Notes: generated by a model not told the origin, from the letters alone. A stretch of 7,630 nt of DNA from Melioribacteraceae bacterium (GCA_027036655.1 JALWEC010000422.1:1-7630); one strand, 5' to 3'. Counted from the stretch's first letter, positions 1 through 7,106 are shown. Program-made: numbers and translations.

Positions 1-204
1 GGGAACATTCTTAAGAACGGATAAATCTTTCTTCTTTATCTCAATCGGAATAGAGTAAATGTTAAGATACTTCTTATCTTTCTCTAACTTCTTCTCTACC
101 AGTTTGTACATATCGCCCAAACTCTGCCCGAATGACAAAGATACAGGAATGAGGAAAGACACCCCCATTACAATTAAGAATATTTTCCTAAAAAGAATTT
201 TCAC
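1..204 (-). CDS. Exported protein, N-terminal part only; paralogue of the 1600-3129 product
   Basis: Only the first 68 codons lie in the window; the gene continues past the left edge. I read it from a GTG start at 202-204, five bases after the stop of the preceding gene. The first ~28 residues form a signal peptide: MKILFRK, then a hydrophobic run ending SLSFGQS. An ATG at 166-168 would leave the hydrophobic run without its basic start, so GTG is preferred. No Shine-Dalgarno is visible. The mature start, residues 29-59, aligns without gaps to residues 22-52 of the 1600-3129 product: 17 of 31 positions are identical, including a shared KDKKYLN, and most others are conservative (L/I/V, F/Y). 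Sharing the same N-terminal module, it is inferred to be a second barrel-type outer-membrane protein, but no barrel is visible in this fragment. Function unknown. Confidence 0.85.
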   Translation of the reverse strand, partial: MKILFRKIFLIVMGVSFLIPVSLSFGQSLGDMYKLVEKKLEKDKKYLNIYSIPIEIKKKDLSVLKNVP

Positions 205-209
205 GGAAA

Positions 210-1610
210 TTAATAATTAATTCTAATAATCGGAGAAAATACCATCTGTGAATCTGTTCTGTACGGATATTTTTGAGTATCCAAATTGAAAAATGTATTG
301 TAAGTAACCCTGAATCCGAACGTATCGCTAAGCATTACTTTAACGTCCACGCCTCCGACTCCGAATCCTTCCGTACTGTAGCCGAGTTTAAACAAAATTC
401 TGTGCTGAATTAATCCGCCGTAGTGTTCTACTCCGACTTTCGCATTAATAAAATGTACGAAACTGTTGAAGAAATCTTTTCCGTCCAAATCCACCAAATT
501 CTTTCTGCCCGGAATATATTGCAGATGTTTTATGGAATGAGAAGAAATACCAAACCCGAACATAAACTGCCCCAAATCATAAAGATTAAAAAGCTTTCTT
601 TTGGTAATACCGATATTAACAAAATCCCTTACGGAATAAAAACTTTTCATTCCCATATTTCCGTAATCCTTATCCGTAAAATCGGAATAAGCAAAAGCTC
701 CGGAAACATCAAGGTAGTAACCGGTAACCTTCGGGAAAATATATCTGAGCGCATCCCCGTTAATTTTGAAATAAATATTACTAGCCGAACGCATTAACGG
801 ACTCGCAGGCTGACTTGATCTGAAAACCTGAGAAGCGGGCGCACTTGTTCCGAAAGCGACTTTATAAGTATAATCCTCAGGATCGTCGGTTAAATATTTA
901 TAGTAAGTAATCTGTGCGCCGAAAAAATAATCGGACGAATACCACGCGGGAAGATAAACTTCGTCCATTCCCCACTTTCCGAAAAAGGTTGCGAGATACT
1001 TGTTGCGATAATCGGAAGTTGTTGACCAAAACATTAAATAAGGATCAATGGCTTCCATATTAATATCGAAAAAATAGCCGGGCTTAACGTCGTACTCACG
1101 TTTGGTTATGTCGCTGAAGTAGTACTGACGTTTCTGCAATTCCTTATAAAGATTTTTACCGACAATTTCCTTTAAATAAAATCCGTCATAAATCGGGTCG
1201 AACAGAAAATGTGGATTTTTCTTCTCAAGCTCGCCTTCAGGCACAAAAGCGAAGAACTCGATTTCATCGTCATAATATCTTTTGCGCAAATCAAGAACTA
1301 CTTTTCCTTCAAAGATATTCTGTGCAAGCTTCTTTAATTTCGCGCTGCTGACTTTTTCCCCGTTAATCCTGAGAGCATCGTTTGCAATAAATCTCCCGAA
1401 TACGTCTCTGACAAAACTCGGGTCCTTAATTACCCACTTAACTTTTAAGTCGTTATATGCAATTGTATTATATTCAAGATTATTAAAGATTTTCTTCAAA
1501 TCCTCTTGACGTTTAATATCTATTTTTGATTGCGCAAAATTAGAATTAGCAAAAAGAAAAAGAAACAGCGCAAAATATTTCACGGATGTAATAATTTTTT
1601 TATAGTCCAT
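210..1610 (-). CDS. Predicted outer-membrane beta-barrel protein with N-terminal periplasmic region
   Basis: Encodes 466 residues. Residues 1-27 look like a signal peptide ending NSNFAQ. Residues ~28-175 are mixed and charged, probably a periplasmic domain. From ~178 to the end the sequence alternates aromatic/hydrophobic with polar residues, with Gly/Asp/Asn turns, and closes with SPIIRINY, whose terminal aromatic is typical of outer-membrane barrels. No TonB box or catalytic motif was seen, and I do not recognise the family. The ATG overlaps the upstream gene by 11 bases, suggesting translational coupling. A GTG at 1581-1583 (Val10) would give a more usual signal peptide (MKYFALFLFLF) and no overlap, and is preceded by TCC as in the next gene, so the start is uncertain. 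Residues 257-266 and 267-276 form a degenerate tandem repeat (xPASxxxRSx). It is probably a surface partner of the GldL/GldM-like proteins upstream (inference). Confidence 0.85.
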   Translation of the reverse strand: MDYKKIITSVKYFALFLFLFANSNFAQSKIDIKRQEDLKKIFNNLEYNTIAYNDLKVKWVIKDPSFVRDVFGRFIANDALRINGEKVSSAKLKKLAQNIFEGKVVLDLRKRYYDDEIEFFAFVPEGELEKKNPHFLFDPIYDGFYLKEIVGKNLYKELQKRQYYFSDITKREYDVKPGYFFDINMEAIDPYLMFWSTTSDYRNKYLATFFGKWGMDEVYLPAWYSSDYFFGAQITYYKYLTDDPEDYTYKVAFGTSAPASQVFRSSQPASPLMRSASNIYFKINGDALRYIFPKVTGYYLDVSGAFAYSDFTDKDYGNMGMKSFYSVRDFVNIGITKRKLFNLYDLGQFMFGFGISSHSIKHLQYIPGRKNLVDLDGKDFFNSFVHFINAKVGVEHYGGLIQHRILFKLGYSTEGFGVGGVDVKVMLSDTFGFRVTYNTFFNLDTQKYPYRTDSQMVFSPIIRINY

Positions 1611-3129
1611 ATCTATACCTCAAATTAAGGGCTAAGCCGCCGGATGTTTCCCAGTCTCTCTGTTTTCGTCCCAAAGGCGCGGTAATATATTCAACGTCAA
1701 ACCTGACGTTATGATTTCCCATATTGAACAATCTAATCCAGCTATCAATAGTGAGTTGTGCATCGAAAAGTTTAAAACTTGTCGATAACAGAGGTAAATT
1801 TTTAGGTGCGAAAGTGTACCAAAATTTAACGCTCGGCATCATTTTATTCTGAATCAGTTTCTTCGATTTGTATGTTCTGCCGGCAAACTCGGCGCGCCAA
1901 ATATCGTAATAAGCGAAACCCGCATCCATTCTAAACATATTTTCCATTTTCTCATCCGCATTCCAATAAAAGGACATTGAGTAAGCGACTTGATTTAATG
2001 AAAAATAAGCGTAAGTCCCGCCGTTGTTAATTTTACTGTTTCCCGATAAATAAGCGTTCGGAGAACTCAAATCGCTGCCTGAAACCGAGAAATAGAGGCG
2101 CATATCGGGTAAGGTAAAGGGACGAGTGATTGTAATATCGGCAAGAACTCCCGTGTTAAAGTTCAAGCGGGGAGCGTCGGCAAAAATCAAGGGATTGTGA
2201 TTAAACTGCCAAAATCCGTCTATCGGAGTGTCTTTTGACATAAACCAGCGAACCTGAAACTTTGCGTCAATGTAAGTGTTTTTTCGCGGAGTCTTTTTAT
2301 CGCCGAGCATAAAAAGCGTCCGGAATCCTCCGTCCAAAAGCATATTCTGCATCGGAAGGAGATTCAAAACATCTTCTTTCGTGTCAAGCTCCAAACTTGC
2401 TCCGCCGATTCCGAATCTCATAAATTGATGAGAAAAACTTAGCGAGTTCAAACTTACGTCAACATGGAAAGAAGTTTCCGTTTTCCCTTTTTTCCTGCCG
2501 AAGGAAGTTTTCTTCTTTTCAAGTTTCGGGTACCAATGCGCAGGTTCGTTAAATTTTTGAAAGCGGAGATAATCGGTCATATCCCTTGAAGCAAAACCGA
2601 AACTCTTTTTGATTTTTTTATCAGGAGTAATTTTAAGCAATGATTCAAGAGGCGTATCTTCATTGACCATTATGTAAGTTTCAACTTTGTAATATAGTTT
2701 CTTATACTTATCAGGATAATTAACTTTCAGATTATACATATCCGAAAACTTCATAACCTTAGTCGTGTCGTCCTTCGGAGGAGTTACGGATTCAAACAAT
2801 CCGCCGGATGAAAGTGAATTCATTTTAATCTGCTCGATATAAAGAAGCTGCAAAGAATCCAGATCCAATCCGTCTTTAAGAATTACAATGCGATATTGAT
2901 ATTGATCCCCGAACTTGAATCGAAAAGGTTTCTTACGATTCGTCCTCGGAAGAACCAATAAATCGGCATCAGTTTTTTTATTCAATTCCAAAGGAAGTGA
3001 AAATACGTTCAAGTATTTTTTATCCTTATCCAACTTAACTTCAATCATTTTAATCAGGTCGTTTGTTTCCTGAGCAAATGTTGTAGCAGCGATAAGAAAA
3101 ATTATAAGTTGTAAAATAACTTTTTTCAT
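1600..3129 (-). CDS. Predicted outer-membrane beta-barrel protein with conserved N-terminal module
   Basis: Encodes 509 residues. Residues 1-20 are a standard signal peptide (MKKVILQL... ending TTFAQ). Residues 21 to ~215 form a lysine-rich mixed region, likely a periplasmic module; its first 30 mature residues recur in the gene at the left edge. A basic stretch around 204-217 (KKKTSFGRKKGK) separates it from residues ~218-509, which show repeated amphipathic strands with Gly/Asn/Asp turns and end LNLRYRYGL, as expected for a barrel of roughly a dozen or more strands (estimated by eye). The gene starts 13 nt after the preceding stop, without a clear Shine-Dalgarno, and its end overlaps the next start by 11 nt. 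I do not recognise a named family. PorP/SprF-type barrels of type IX secretion are an alternative, but this protein is longer and has the extra N-terminal region. Role in a trans-envelope complex is inferred from the operon. Confidence 0.85.
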   Translation of the reverse strand: MKKVILQLIIFLIAATTFAQETNDLIKMIEVKLDKDKKYLNVFSLPLELNKKTDADLLVLPRTNRKKPFRFKFGDQYQYRIVILKDGLDLDSLQLLYIEQIKMNSLSSGGLFESVTPPKDDTTKVMKFSDMYNLKVNYPDKYKKLYYKVETYIMVNEDTPLESLLKITPDKKIKKSFGFASRDMTDYLRFQKFNEPAHWYPKLEKKKTSFGRKKGKTETSFHVDVSLNSLSFSHQFMRFGIGGASLELDTKEDVLNLLPMQNMLLDGGFRTLFMLGDKKTPRKNTYIDAKFQVRWFMSKDTPIDGFWQFNHNPLIFADAPRLNFNTGVLADITITRPFTLPDMRLYFSVSGSDLSSPNAYLSGNSKINNGGTYAYFSLNQVAYSMSFYWNADEKMENMFRMDAGFAYYDIWRAEFAGRTYKSKKLIQNKMMPSVKFWYTFAPKNLPLLSTSFKLFDAQLTIDSWIRLFNMGNHNVRFDVEYITAPLGRKQRDWETSGGLALNLRYRYGL

Positions 3130-3142
3130 AATTGCTCAAATA

Positions 3143-4225
3143 TTATTTATAAATTGTCGCATCATAGGTTCTGTCGATTGTTTCTCCGAACTGAGTTCTG
3201 AACCGTACATGGATCGTAGTTTCAATTTCGCCGTATTCTTCAATGCCATCCAAATAATCTTTGCTCAGTTCAAACTGGACGTAAAGCCAGCTTCCGGCTC
3301 TTGTCGGACGAGCGTTAATTACCAAACCTTTCGGCTCGGAAGTTAGTCTGAAGCCTTTAACCTGAGGCTGAATCACTACAAATCCGTTATCGGTTTTGCC
3401 GAAGTAGGAATACAAAATACGCATTGCATTCCTGTTGTAAGCGCTGATAATTACCGGCTCGGCGTCGGATTTGTTATCGGTTCTGCGCCAGTCGGTAAAA
3501 TCGTTAATCTCCGGTTTAAGAATGCTAATTTCCCATTCCGATTTGTGCACATCAGGGCTTCCTATCTCTCTGTAATCGAATTCCTCTCCGTTATAATAAC
3601 CGACAACTTTTATTTTCGAACCGACATATTTTAAGTCGGAAAGAACACTGTCGAGTTTCACGACCGAACCTTTGTTCTGCCCGATTACGTTTCCTCCACC
3701 ATCAAAAATTTTGTAGCTGTAAAGCGAGGGATCTTTGAATTGAATCGTTGCAAAACTAAATGTTTTTTTCTGTGAATAGAAATAACCTTTTGGGCTGAGG
3801 TCAATGGGAGCGGCAACTTCAGGCAGTTTAACGTTTACGAAATAATAAACTACTTTCCTTCCCGAGCCCCGCTCTCCTTTAACTTTAATATCGAGTTTAA
3901 TATAATAAGTCCCTTCTTTTTTTATTGTCTCAAAAACCGAAAACTGTACGTCCGTTCCTCTGCCTCCTCTGGTTTTCTTAGCAATCTGGGCATTGGTCGG
4001 GTCTTGCCAAAGTTCATCGCATTTTCTGATCGGATTCATTCCGGCGTCCAACAACTCGGCATCCACTTTAATTCTCAGAACATTTGCAATAACAATATTT
4101 TTATTCTGAGGAATTTTAAATTTCTGCATAGCAGTAACGTTTACGGTATCCTTAATCGTTATTTTTGCATTTGACGTACTAAGCGCAACAAAAACAAACA
4201 ATAACAAAAAAATTACTCTTTTCAT
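3143..4225 (-). CDS. Secreted periplasmic multi-domain beta protein, possible GldM periplasmic half
   Basis: Encodes 360 residues. MKRVIFLLLFVFVALSTSNA is a clear signal peptide with cleavage expected after residue 20; there is no lipobox cysteine. By eye the mature protein divides into three beta-rich segments: ~21-138 (ending in the strand VVYYFVNVKLP), ~142-240, and ~250-360 (with RPTRAGSWLYVQFEL near the middle and TTIHVRFRTQFG near the end). Alternating strands with Gly/Asp turns suggest Ig-like folds. It follows the GldM-like stub by 34 nt. Canonical GldM is one polypeptide of roughly 500 residues with a helix and several periplasmic beta domains; this protein plus the 203-residue stub would together give about that size and domain order. 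I see no sequence motif that proves homology, so the assignment as a detached GldM periplasmic arm rests on context and fold style. An unrelated periplasmic adaptor is the main alternative. Confidence 0.85.
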   Translation of the reverse strand: MKRVIFLLLFVFVALSTSNAKITIKDTVNVTAMQKFKIPQNKNIVIANVLRIKVDAELLDAGMNPIRKCDELWQDPTNAQIAKKTRGGRGTDVQFSVFETIKKEGTYYIKLDIKVKGERGSGRKVVYYFVNVKLPEVAAPIDLSPKGYFYSQKKTFSFATIQFKDPSLYSYKIFDGGGNVIGQNKGSVVKLDSVLSDLKYVGSKIKVVGYYNGEEFDYREIGSPDVHKSEWEISILKPEINDFTDWRRTDNKSDAEPVIISAYNRNAMRILYSYFGKTDNGFVVIQPQVKGFRLTSEPKGLVINARPTRAGSWLYVQFELSKDYLDGIEEYGEIETTIHVRFRTQFGETIDRTYDATIYK

Positions 4226-4259
4226 ATTAAACTCGTTTCAATTGTTATAATATTATTGT

Positions 4260-4871
4260 TTAGAAAGAAAACTCAACTTCTTTCTTCTTAACGCCACCGA
4301 GACGTTTAGCGTTAATTGTAAACTTAACTTTCGGACTGACGGCTTCGAGATTATCTCCGACCATCTCTTTCAACTCGTTCTGAAGAAAATCCGGAAGATA
4401 AGAAGGTAACTCGCGTTTAACCTTAAATTGAGCTACAAATGTATATTTGCCCGGTCTGGTTAACAAAGCGTTAAATACCGCCGAACCATCCGAGTTTTTA
4501 TTAATAAAATATTTGTCGTTTTTTGTCTCATCCGTTATTCCGGTTTTCGGCCAACCTACAGGAGTAGATTTGGATTTGGGATCAACAACTATTGTATAAT
4601 GAATATTTGCTTTTTCTTTATCCGAAACCAATCCGATAGGAGTCATAACAACCTTTTTGGGTTCTTGATTTTTATTTTTGATACTATAATCGGAATTAAC
4701 CTCGGGAATGTTTAGTAAAACCGGTTTCTTATAAGATTCTGCAATTGTCGCAAGCATTTTATCCCTGATGGCTTCTTCCTGATCGAGCAAATCATCTCTT
4801 TCGACAATAACCATTAACAACTCGGATATCAGAACAATGTATAAGACAAAATAGACCATGTTTTTTTTCAT
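4260..4871 (-). CDS. GldM-like inner-membrane protein, short form
   Basis: Encodes 203 residues. Residues ~5-23 form a single transmembrane helix (NMVYFVLYIVLISELLMVIV) with two lysines before it, predicting N-in/C-out topology. Glu17 lies inside the helix and an acidic helical stretch follows (ERDDLLDQEEAIRDK). A single N-terminal helix leading into an acidic periplasmic helix resembles GldM, which threads through the GldL pentamer. Residues ~70-195 are beta-rich and Ig-like (strands around NIHYTIVVDP and GKYTFVAQFKV), interrupted by a predicted helix at ~160-176. GldM is normally more than twice this length, so several periplasmic domains are missing here. The gene directly follows the GldL-like gene, as gldM follows gldL, after 35 nt. 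The ATG has an AGAGGA site 8 nt upstream. The GldM call rests on order, topology and the helix, not on a diagnostic motif. Confidence 0.75.
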   Translation of the reverse strand: MKKNMVYFVLYIVLISELLMVIVERDDLLDQEEAIRDKMLATIAESYKKPVLLNIPEVNSDYSIKNKNQEPKKVVMTPIGLVSDKEKANIHYTIVVDPKSKSTPVGWPKTGITDETKNDKYFINKNSDGSAVFNALLTRPGKYTFVAQFKVKRELPSYLPDFLQNELKEMVGDNLEAVSPKVKFTINAKRLGGVKKKEVEFSF

Positions 4872-4879
4872 GGTAATTT

Positions 4880-4885
4880 TCCTCT
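4880..4885 (-). promoter_or_regulatory. Shine-Dalgarno site of the GldM-like gene
   Basis: AGAGGA on the minus strand, 8 nt before the ATG at 4869-4871. It supports this start over the second in-frame ATG at codon 5. Confidence 0.6.
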
Positions 4886-4906
4886 TCTAATTAAAAAATA
4901 TACGAT

Positions 4907-5422
4907 TTAACTTTTTACAACTTCTTTCAATTCGGATAACGCTTTGACGTTTGTCATTTGAATCTCGTTAATCCGTTTTGAAATTGATTCGAACTTATCA
5001 AGATATTCGTTAACCATCTTGATTTCTTCGTCTGTTAAATCTTTTAGCTCTCTGATATCTTTTTGGAAATCGGGATGAGGGGCGACTTTTGCTTCCTCAG
5101 TAGCCGGCGCTCCGGGACCGTGAGCCTCTTCAGGTGTGAAAAATGTTACTATTGCAAGCAGCATCAATAAAGTAAACTCCAATAAAATTGCCGCAACAAC
5201 CCAGTTAGGGTCAAGTGAACCTTTTTCGGTTAACATGAAACGGGGAATAACCGAAAGTGTACCGGCAACCTTGCCAAGTCCTCTTAAACCGACAATAATA
5301 ATTAAAAAGGCAGCGCCCATATAAACAACTCCGGCTACGTTATTTGCGTAGGAAGGGATAAATGTGTAAACCATATAACGGCCAAATGCGGTTTTAGGTT
5401 CGTTTGCTTTTCTTTTAGCCAC
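4907..5422 (-). CDS. GldL-like inner-membrane motor protein
   Basis: Encodes 171 residues. Residues 1-27 are basic and cytoplasmic. TM1 spans ~28-48 and contains YMGAAFLIIIVGLRGLG, close to the start of the first helix in GldL as I recall it (GMGAAVVIVG pattern). TM2 spans ~74-96 and carries Glu82 in AAILLEFTLLMLL, in the place of the essential membrane glutamate of GldL. The tail, ~97-171, has an Ala/Pro/Gly linker followed by a long charged helix (coiled-coil-like). In type IX secretion systems five GldL subunits surround two GldM helices and convert proton flow into motion. Differences from typical GldL: a longer N-terminus, a ~25-residue loop between helices (~49-73), and a shorter tail. 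The start is GTG, fixed by AGGAG 7 nt upstream; the ATG inside that spacer is out of frame and soon stops. It lies 58 nt after the DUF2254-like gene. No gldK is next to it. Confidence 0.78.
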   Translation of the reverse strand: MAKRKANEPKTAFGRYMVYTFIPSYANNVAGVVYMGAAFLIIIVGLRGLGKVAGTLSVIPRFMLTEKGSLDPNWVVAAILLEFTLLMLLAIVTFFTPEEAHGPGAPATEEAKVAPHPDFQKDIRELKDLTDEEIKMVNEYLDKFESISKRINEIQMTNVKALSELKEVVKS

Positions 5423-5429
5423 GATACAT

Positions 5430-5434
5430 CTCCT
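5430..5434 (-). promoter_or_regulatory. Shine-Dalgarno site fixing the GTG start of the GldL-like gene
   Basis: AGGAG (in context AAAGAGGAGA) on the minus strand, 7 nt before the GTG at 5420-5422. It is the strongest ribosome-binding site in the window and decides the non-ATG start. Confidence 0.75.
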
Positions 5435-5480
5435 CTTTTATTGTATTAATAAGTTAAATTAAAAAAAAATTATTTAAAAA

Positions 5481-7052
5481 TCATTGTTCTGCGTCAAACC
5501 AATCAAAAAAAGTTTTGAGAGCTTCTTTATCTTCCGGGTCAAGATAATAAAAATTAATTCCGCGCGGAGTAATTTCCCAAAACTCTTCATTATCGGTAGA
5601 AAATATAATTTCTTTAATCTTTTTTATTCTGGATTTAGGCTCAACCAACAAATCGTTATATACTTCCTTCGCTAAATCCGTTCTGTCATTTCTTAAAAAT
5701 AATGCGGCTAATTTTACCTGAGCGATCCTCACTCCGATAAGAGAAAGTTCCTTTTGAGAAATATTTTGCTCCGAATTGTCCTCAATCGGTTCGTCTAATG
5801 ATAAAAAAAGTTCCAGTAATTGATGAAAATTTTTAACTTCAAGTTCAAAAGCTAGCTTGGTTATTTTAAATAAATCGTGGGCGGCGGTTTCCAAAATAAA
5901 ATAGACATGATATTTATTAGCCTCCTGTCCGTAATACTTAAAGAAAAAGTAAAATTTCAGAAGAAGATTAAAATCATAATCAATTATTTTTTCCGCCATT
6001 ATTCGATAATGTTCCAAAGTGTTAAACGCCGAACGAGGATCGTGGGACGTAATTGAAACTCTCAGAAATGAATTAAAATATTGCATAATTGTCCAGATTA
6101 CCCCGTTATCCGAAGAATTAACCGCACTCTCAAAAATCAGTCTGCTGTTAATCAAAACGCCGGAAGCAATGTCCCTCTGATTATCCTTCGAATTAATAAA
6201 AATCATTTCGTATAATCTGAAAATTTTCCTTTCCAAAAGTATATGTTGTTCTTCTATCCGCTTCATCACATACGCACTGTAGTTTGAAAAATCGGGGTCA
6301 AGATGTTCTTTACCGCTAAGCTTAAACCAAAAAGAAGGAAATTCATCTTTAGAGGGAATATAAAAAGTCAGAATGTTTTTTAAGGAATTCAAACAATATA
6401 ACGAAACGGCGCGATCGCTTTGATAAACGGAATTCAAGGCTACATCCCCTATAAAATCAATATTGTCAGCCAATTTTTCTCTATTCAGAAGAACGCTATT
6501 ATTATCTTTGGTTGTGCGGGTTTCCCTAATTAGTTTTTTCGATTCAATCTCAACTTCCTTTAAGAAATGTTCCGGACGGAGAAAATTAAAGACATAAGTA
6601 AAATGAGGAATAACGATTATCAAACTGACAACCAATAAAAACAGAGTGAACAAAATGCTGAAGTAAGGAATATGGGCGGGAGTCATCGTGTTAGCCAATA
6701 AAATAGTATTTGCTCCGGAAACAACAAATAAGGCTACAACAATAAAATTCACTTTGTCGGTTATAACCATTTCCATAATTTTTGAAGAATACTTGTTAGC
6801 AGCCAACTGAACAATAATTGCGACGGCGGTAATCTCAATCCCCAAAATGGATGTCATTACCTCTCCCATATTTCCGAAAGAACTTAATACAAGATTCAAA
6901 TCGCCGCTAAATACGGAATCTCTTAGAAATTGAACAATTTGCGCGTGGAAAATAGCATCAATTGAACGGTTTATTGCAAATACCGCAAAACTTAATGCAA
7001 TAAGTATTAACAAAGGTTTTAACCAAAAAAAAGACTTTTCTCTGCTCCGCAT
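5481..7052 (-). CDS. DUF2254-like polytopic membrane protein
   Basis: Encodes 523 residues. Four transmembrane helices lie in the first third: ~11-28, ~62-85, ~101-121 and ~130-155. The segment ITAVAIIVQLAANKYSSKIMEMVITDKV (positions ~74-101) resembles the DUF2254 signature, in which a helix ends in VxLQLASxQFSPRLLRxFxRD. Residues ~160-523 are soluble and mostly helical, without recognised catalytic residues; the stretch around 213-228 (DRAVSLYCLNSLKNIL) recalls the DUF2254 region that ends the transmembrane part. DUF2254 proteins are uncharacterised, so no function is given. The ATG at 7050-7052 follows GGTGAG by 2 nt, a poor ribosome site. The gene ends 58 nt before the GldL-like gene with no GC-rich terminator hairpin between, so co-transcription is possible but less certain than for the downstream genes. 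It may be an unrelated neighbour. Confidence 0.7.
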   Translation of the reverse strand: MRSREKSFFWLKPLLILIALSFAVFAINRSIDAIFHAQIVQFLRDSVFSGDLNLVLSSFGNMGEVMTSILGIEITAVAIIVQLAANKYSSKIMEMVITDKVNFIVVALFVVSGANTILLANTMTPAHIPYFSILFTLFLLVVSLIIVIPHFTYVFNFLRPEHFLKEVEIESKKLIRETRTTKDNNSVLLNREKLADNIDFIGDVALNSVYQSDRAVSLYCLNSLKNILTFYIPSKDEFPSFWFKLSGKEHLDPDFSNYSAYVMKRIEEQHILLERKIFRLYEMIFINSKDNQRDIASGVLINSRLIFESAVNSSDNGVIWTIMQYFNSFLRVSITSHDPRSAFNTLEHYRIMAEKIIDYDFNLLLKFYFFFKYYGQEANKYHVYFILETAAHDLFKITKLAFELEVKNFHQLLELFLSLDEPIEDNSEQNISQKELSLIGVRIAQVKLAALFLRNDRTDLAKEVYNDLLVEPKSRIKKIKEIIFSTDNEEFWEITPRGINFYYLDPEDKEALKTFFDWFDAEQ

Positions 7053-7063
7053 AACTCACCATT

Positions 7064-7078
7064 TATTGCTTTGCAATA
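7064..7078. repeat. Short perfect palindrome before the first gene
   Basis: TATTGC-TTT-GCAATA: six paired bases around a three-base centre, 11 nt before the ATG of the DUF2254-like gene and overlapping the possible -10 region. Placement suits an operator or a 5' RNA hairpin, but a 6-bp AT-rich palindrome can arise by chance. Confidence 0.4.
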
Positions 7079-7106
7079 TATAGTTTTTTTAAAATAATTT
7101 CATCAA
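7077..7106 (-). promoter_or_regulatory. Possible sigma-70-like promoter for the minus-strand operon
   Basis: On the minus strand TTGATG (7101-7106) and TATATA (7077-7082) are separated by 18 nt, giving transcription from about position 7070 and a leader of under 20 nt. The surrounding DNA is very AT-rich, so such matches are easy to find. No clear Bacteroidia-type TTTG -7 box was seen. Confidence 0.3.

Noticed and set aside
423..797. Plus-strand open frame of 124 codons.
   Set aside because: Lies wholly inside the minus-strand barrel gene, lacks a plausible protein character and arises as a shadow of that gene's codon pattern.
1282..1509. Plus-strand open frame of 75 codons.
   Set aside because: Antisense to the same barrel gene, no ribosome site or recognisable features.
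210..1610. Possibility that this gene is GldN, given its position downstream of GldL/GldM-like genes.
   Set aside because: It is much longer than GldN and its C-terminal part looks like an outer-membrane barrel, which GldN does not have.
5136..5324. Plus-strand open frames antisense to the GldL-like gene and, at 5484-5675, to the DUF2254-like gene.
   Set aside because: Shadows of well-supported minus-strand genes.
5423..5480. Intrinsic terminator between the DUF2254-like and GldL-like genes, suggested by the A/T runs.
   Set aside because: There is no GC-rich stem before the T-run on the minus strand.
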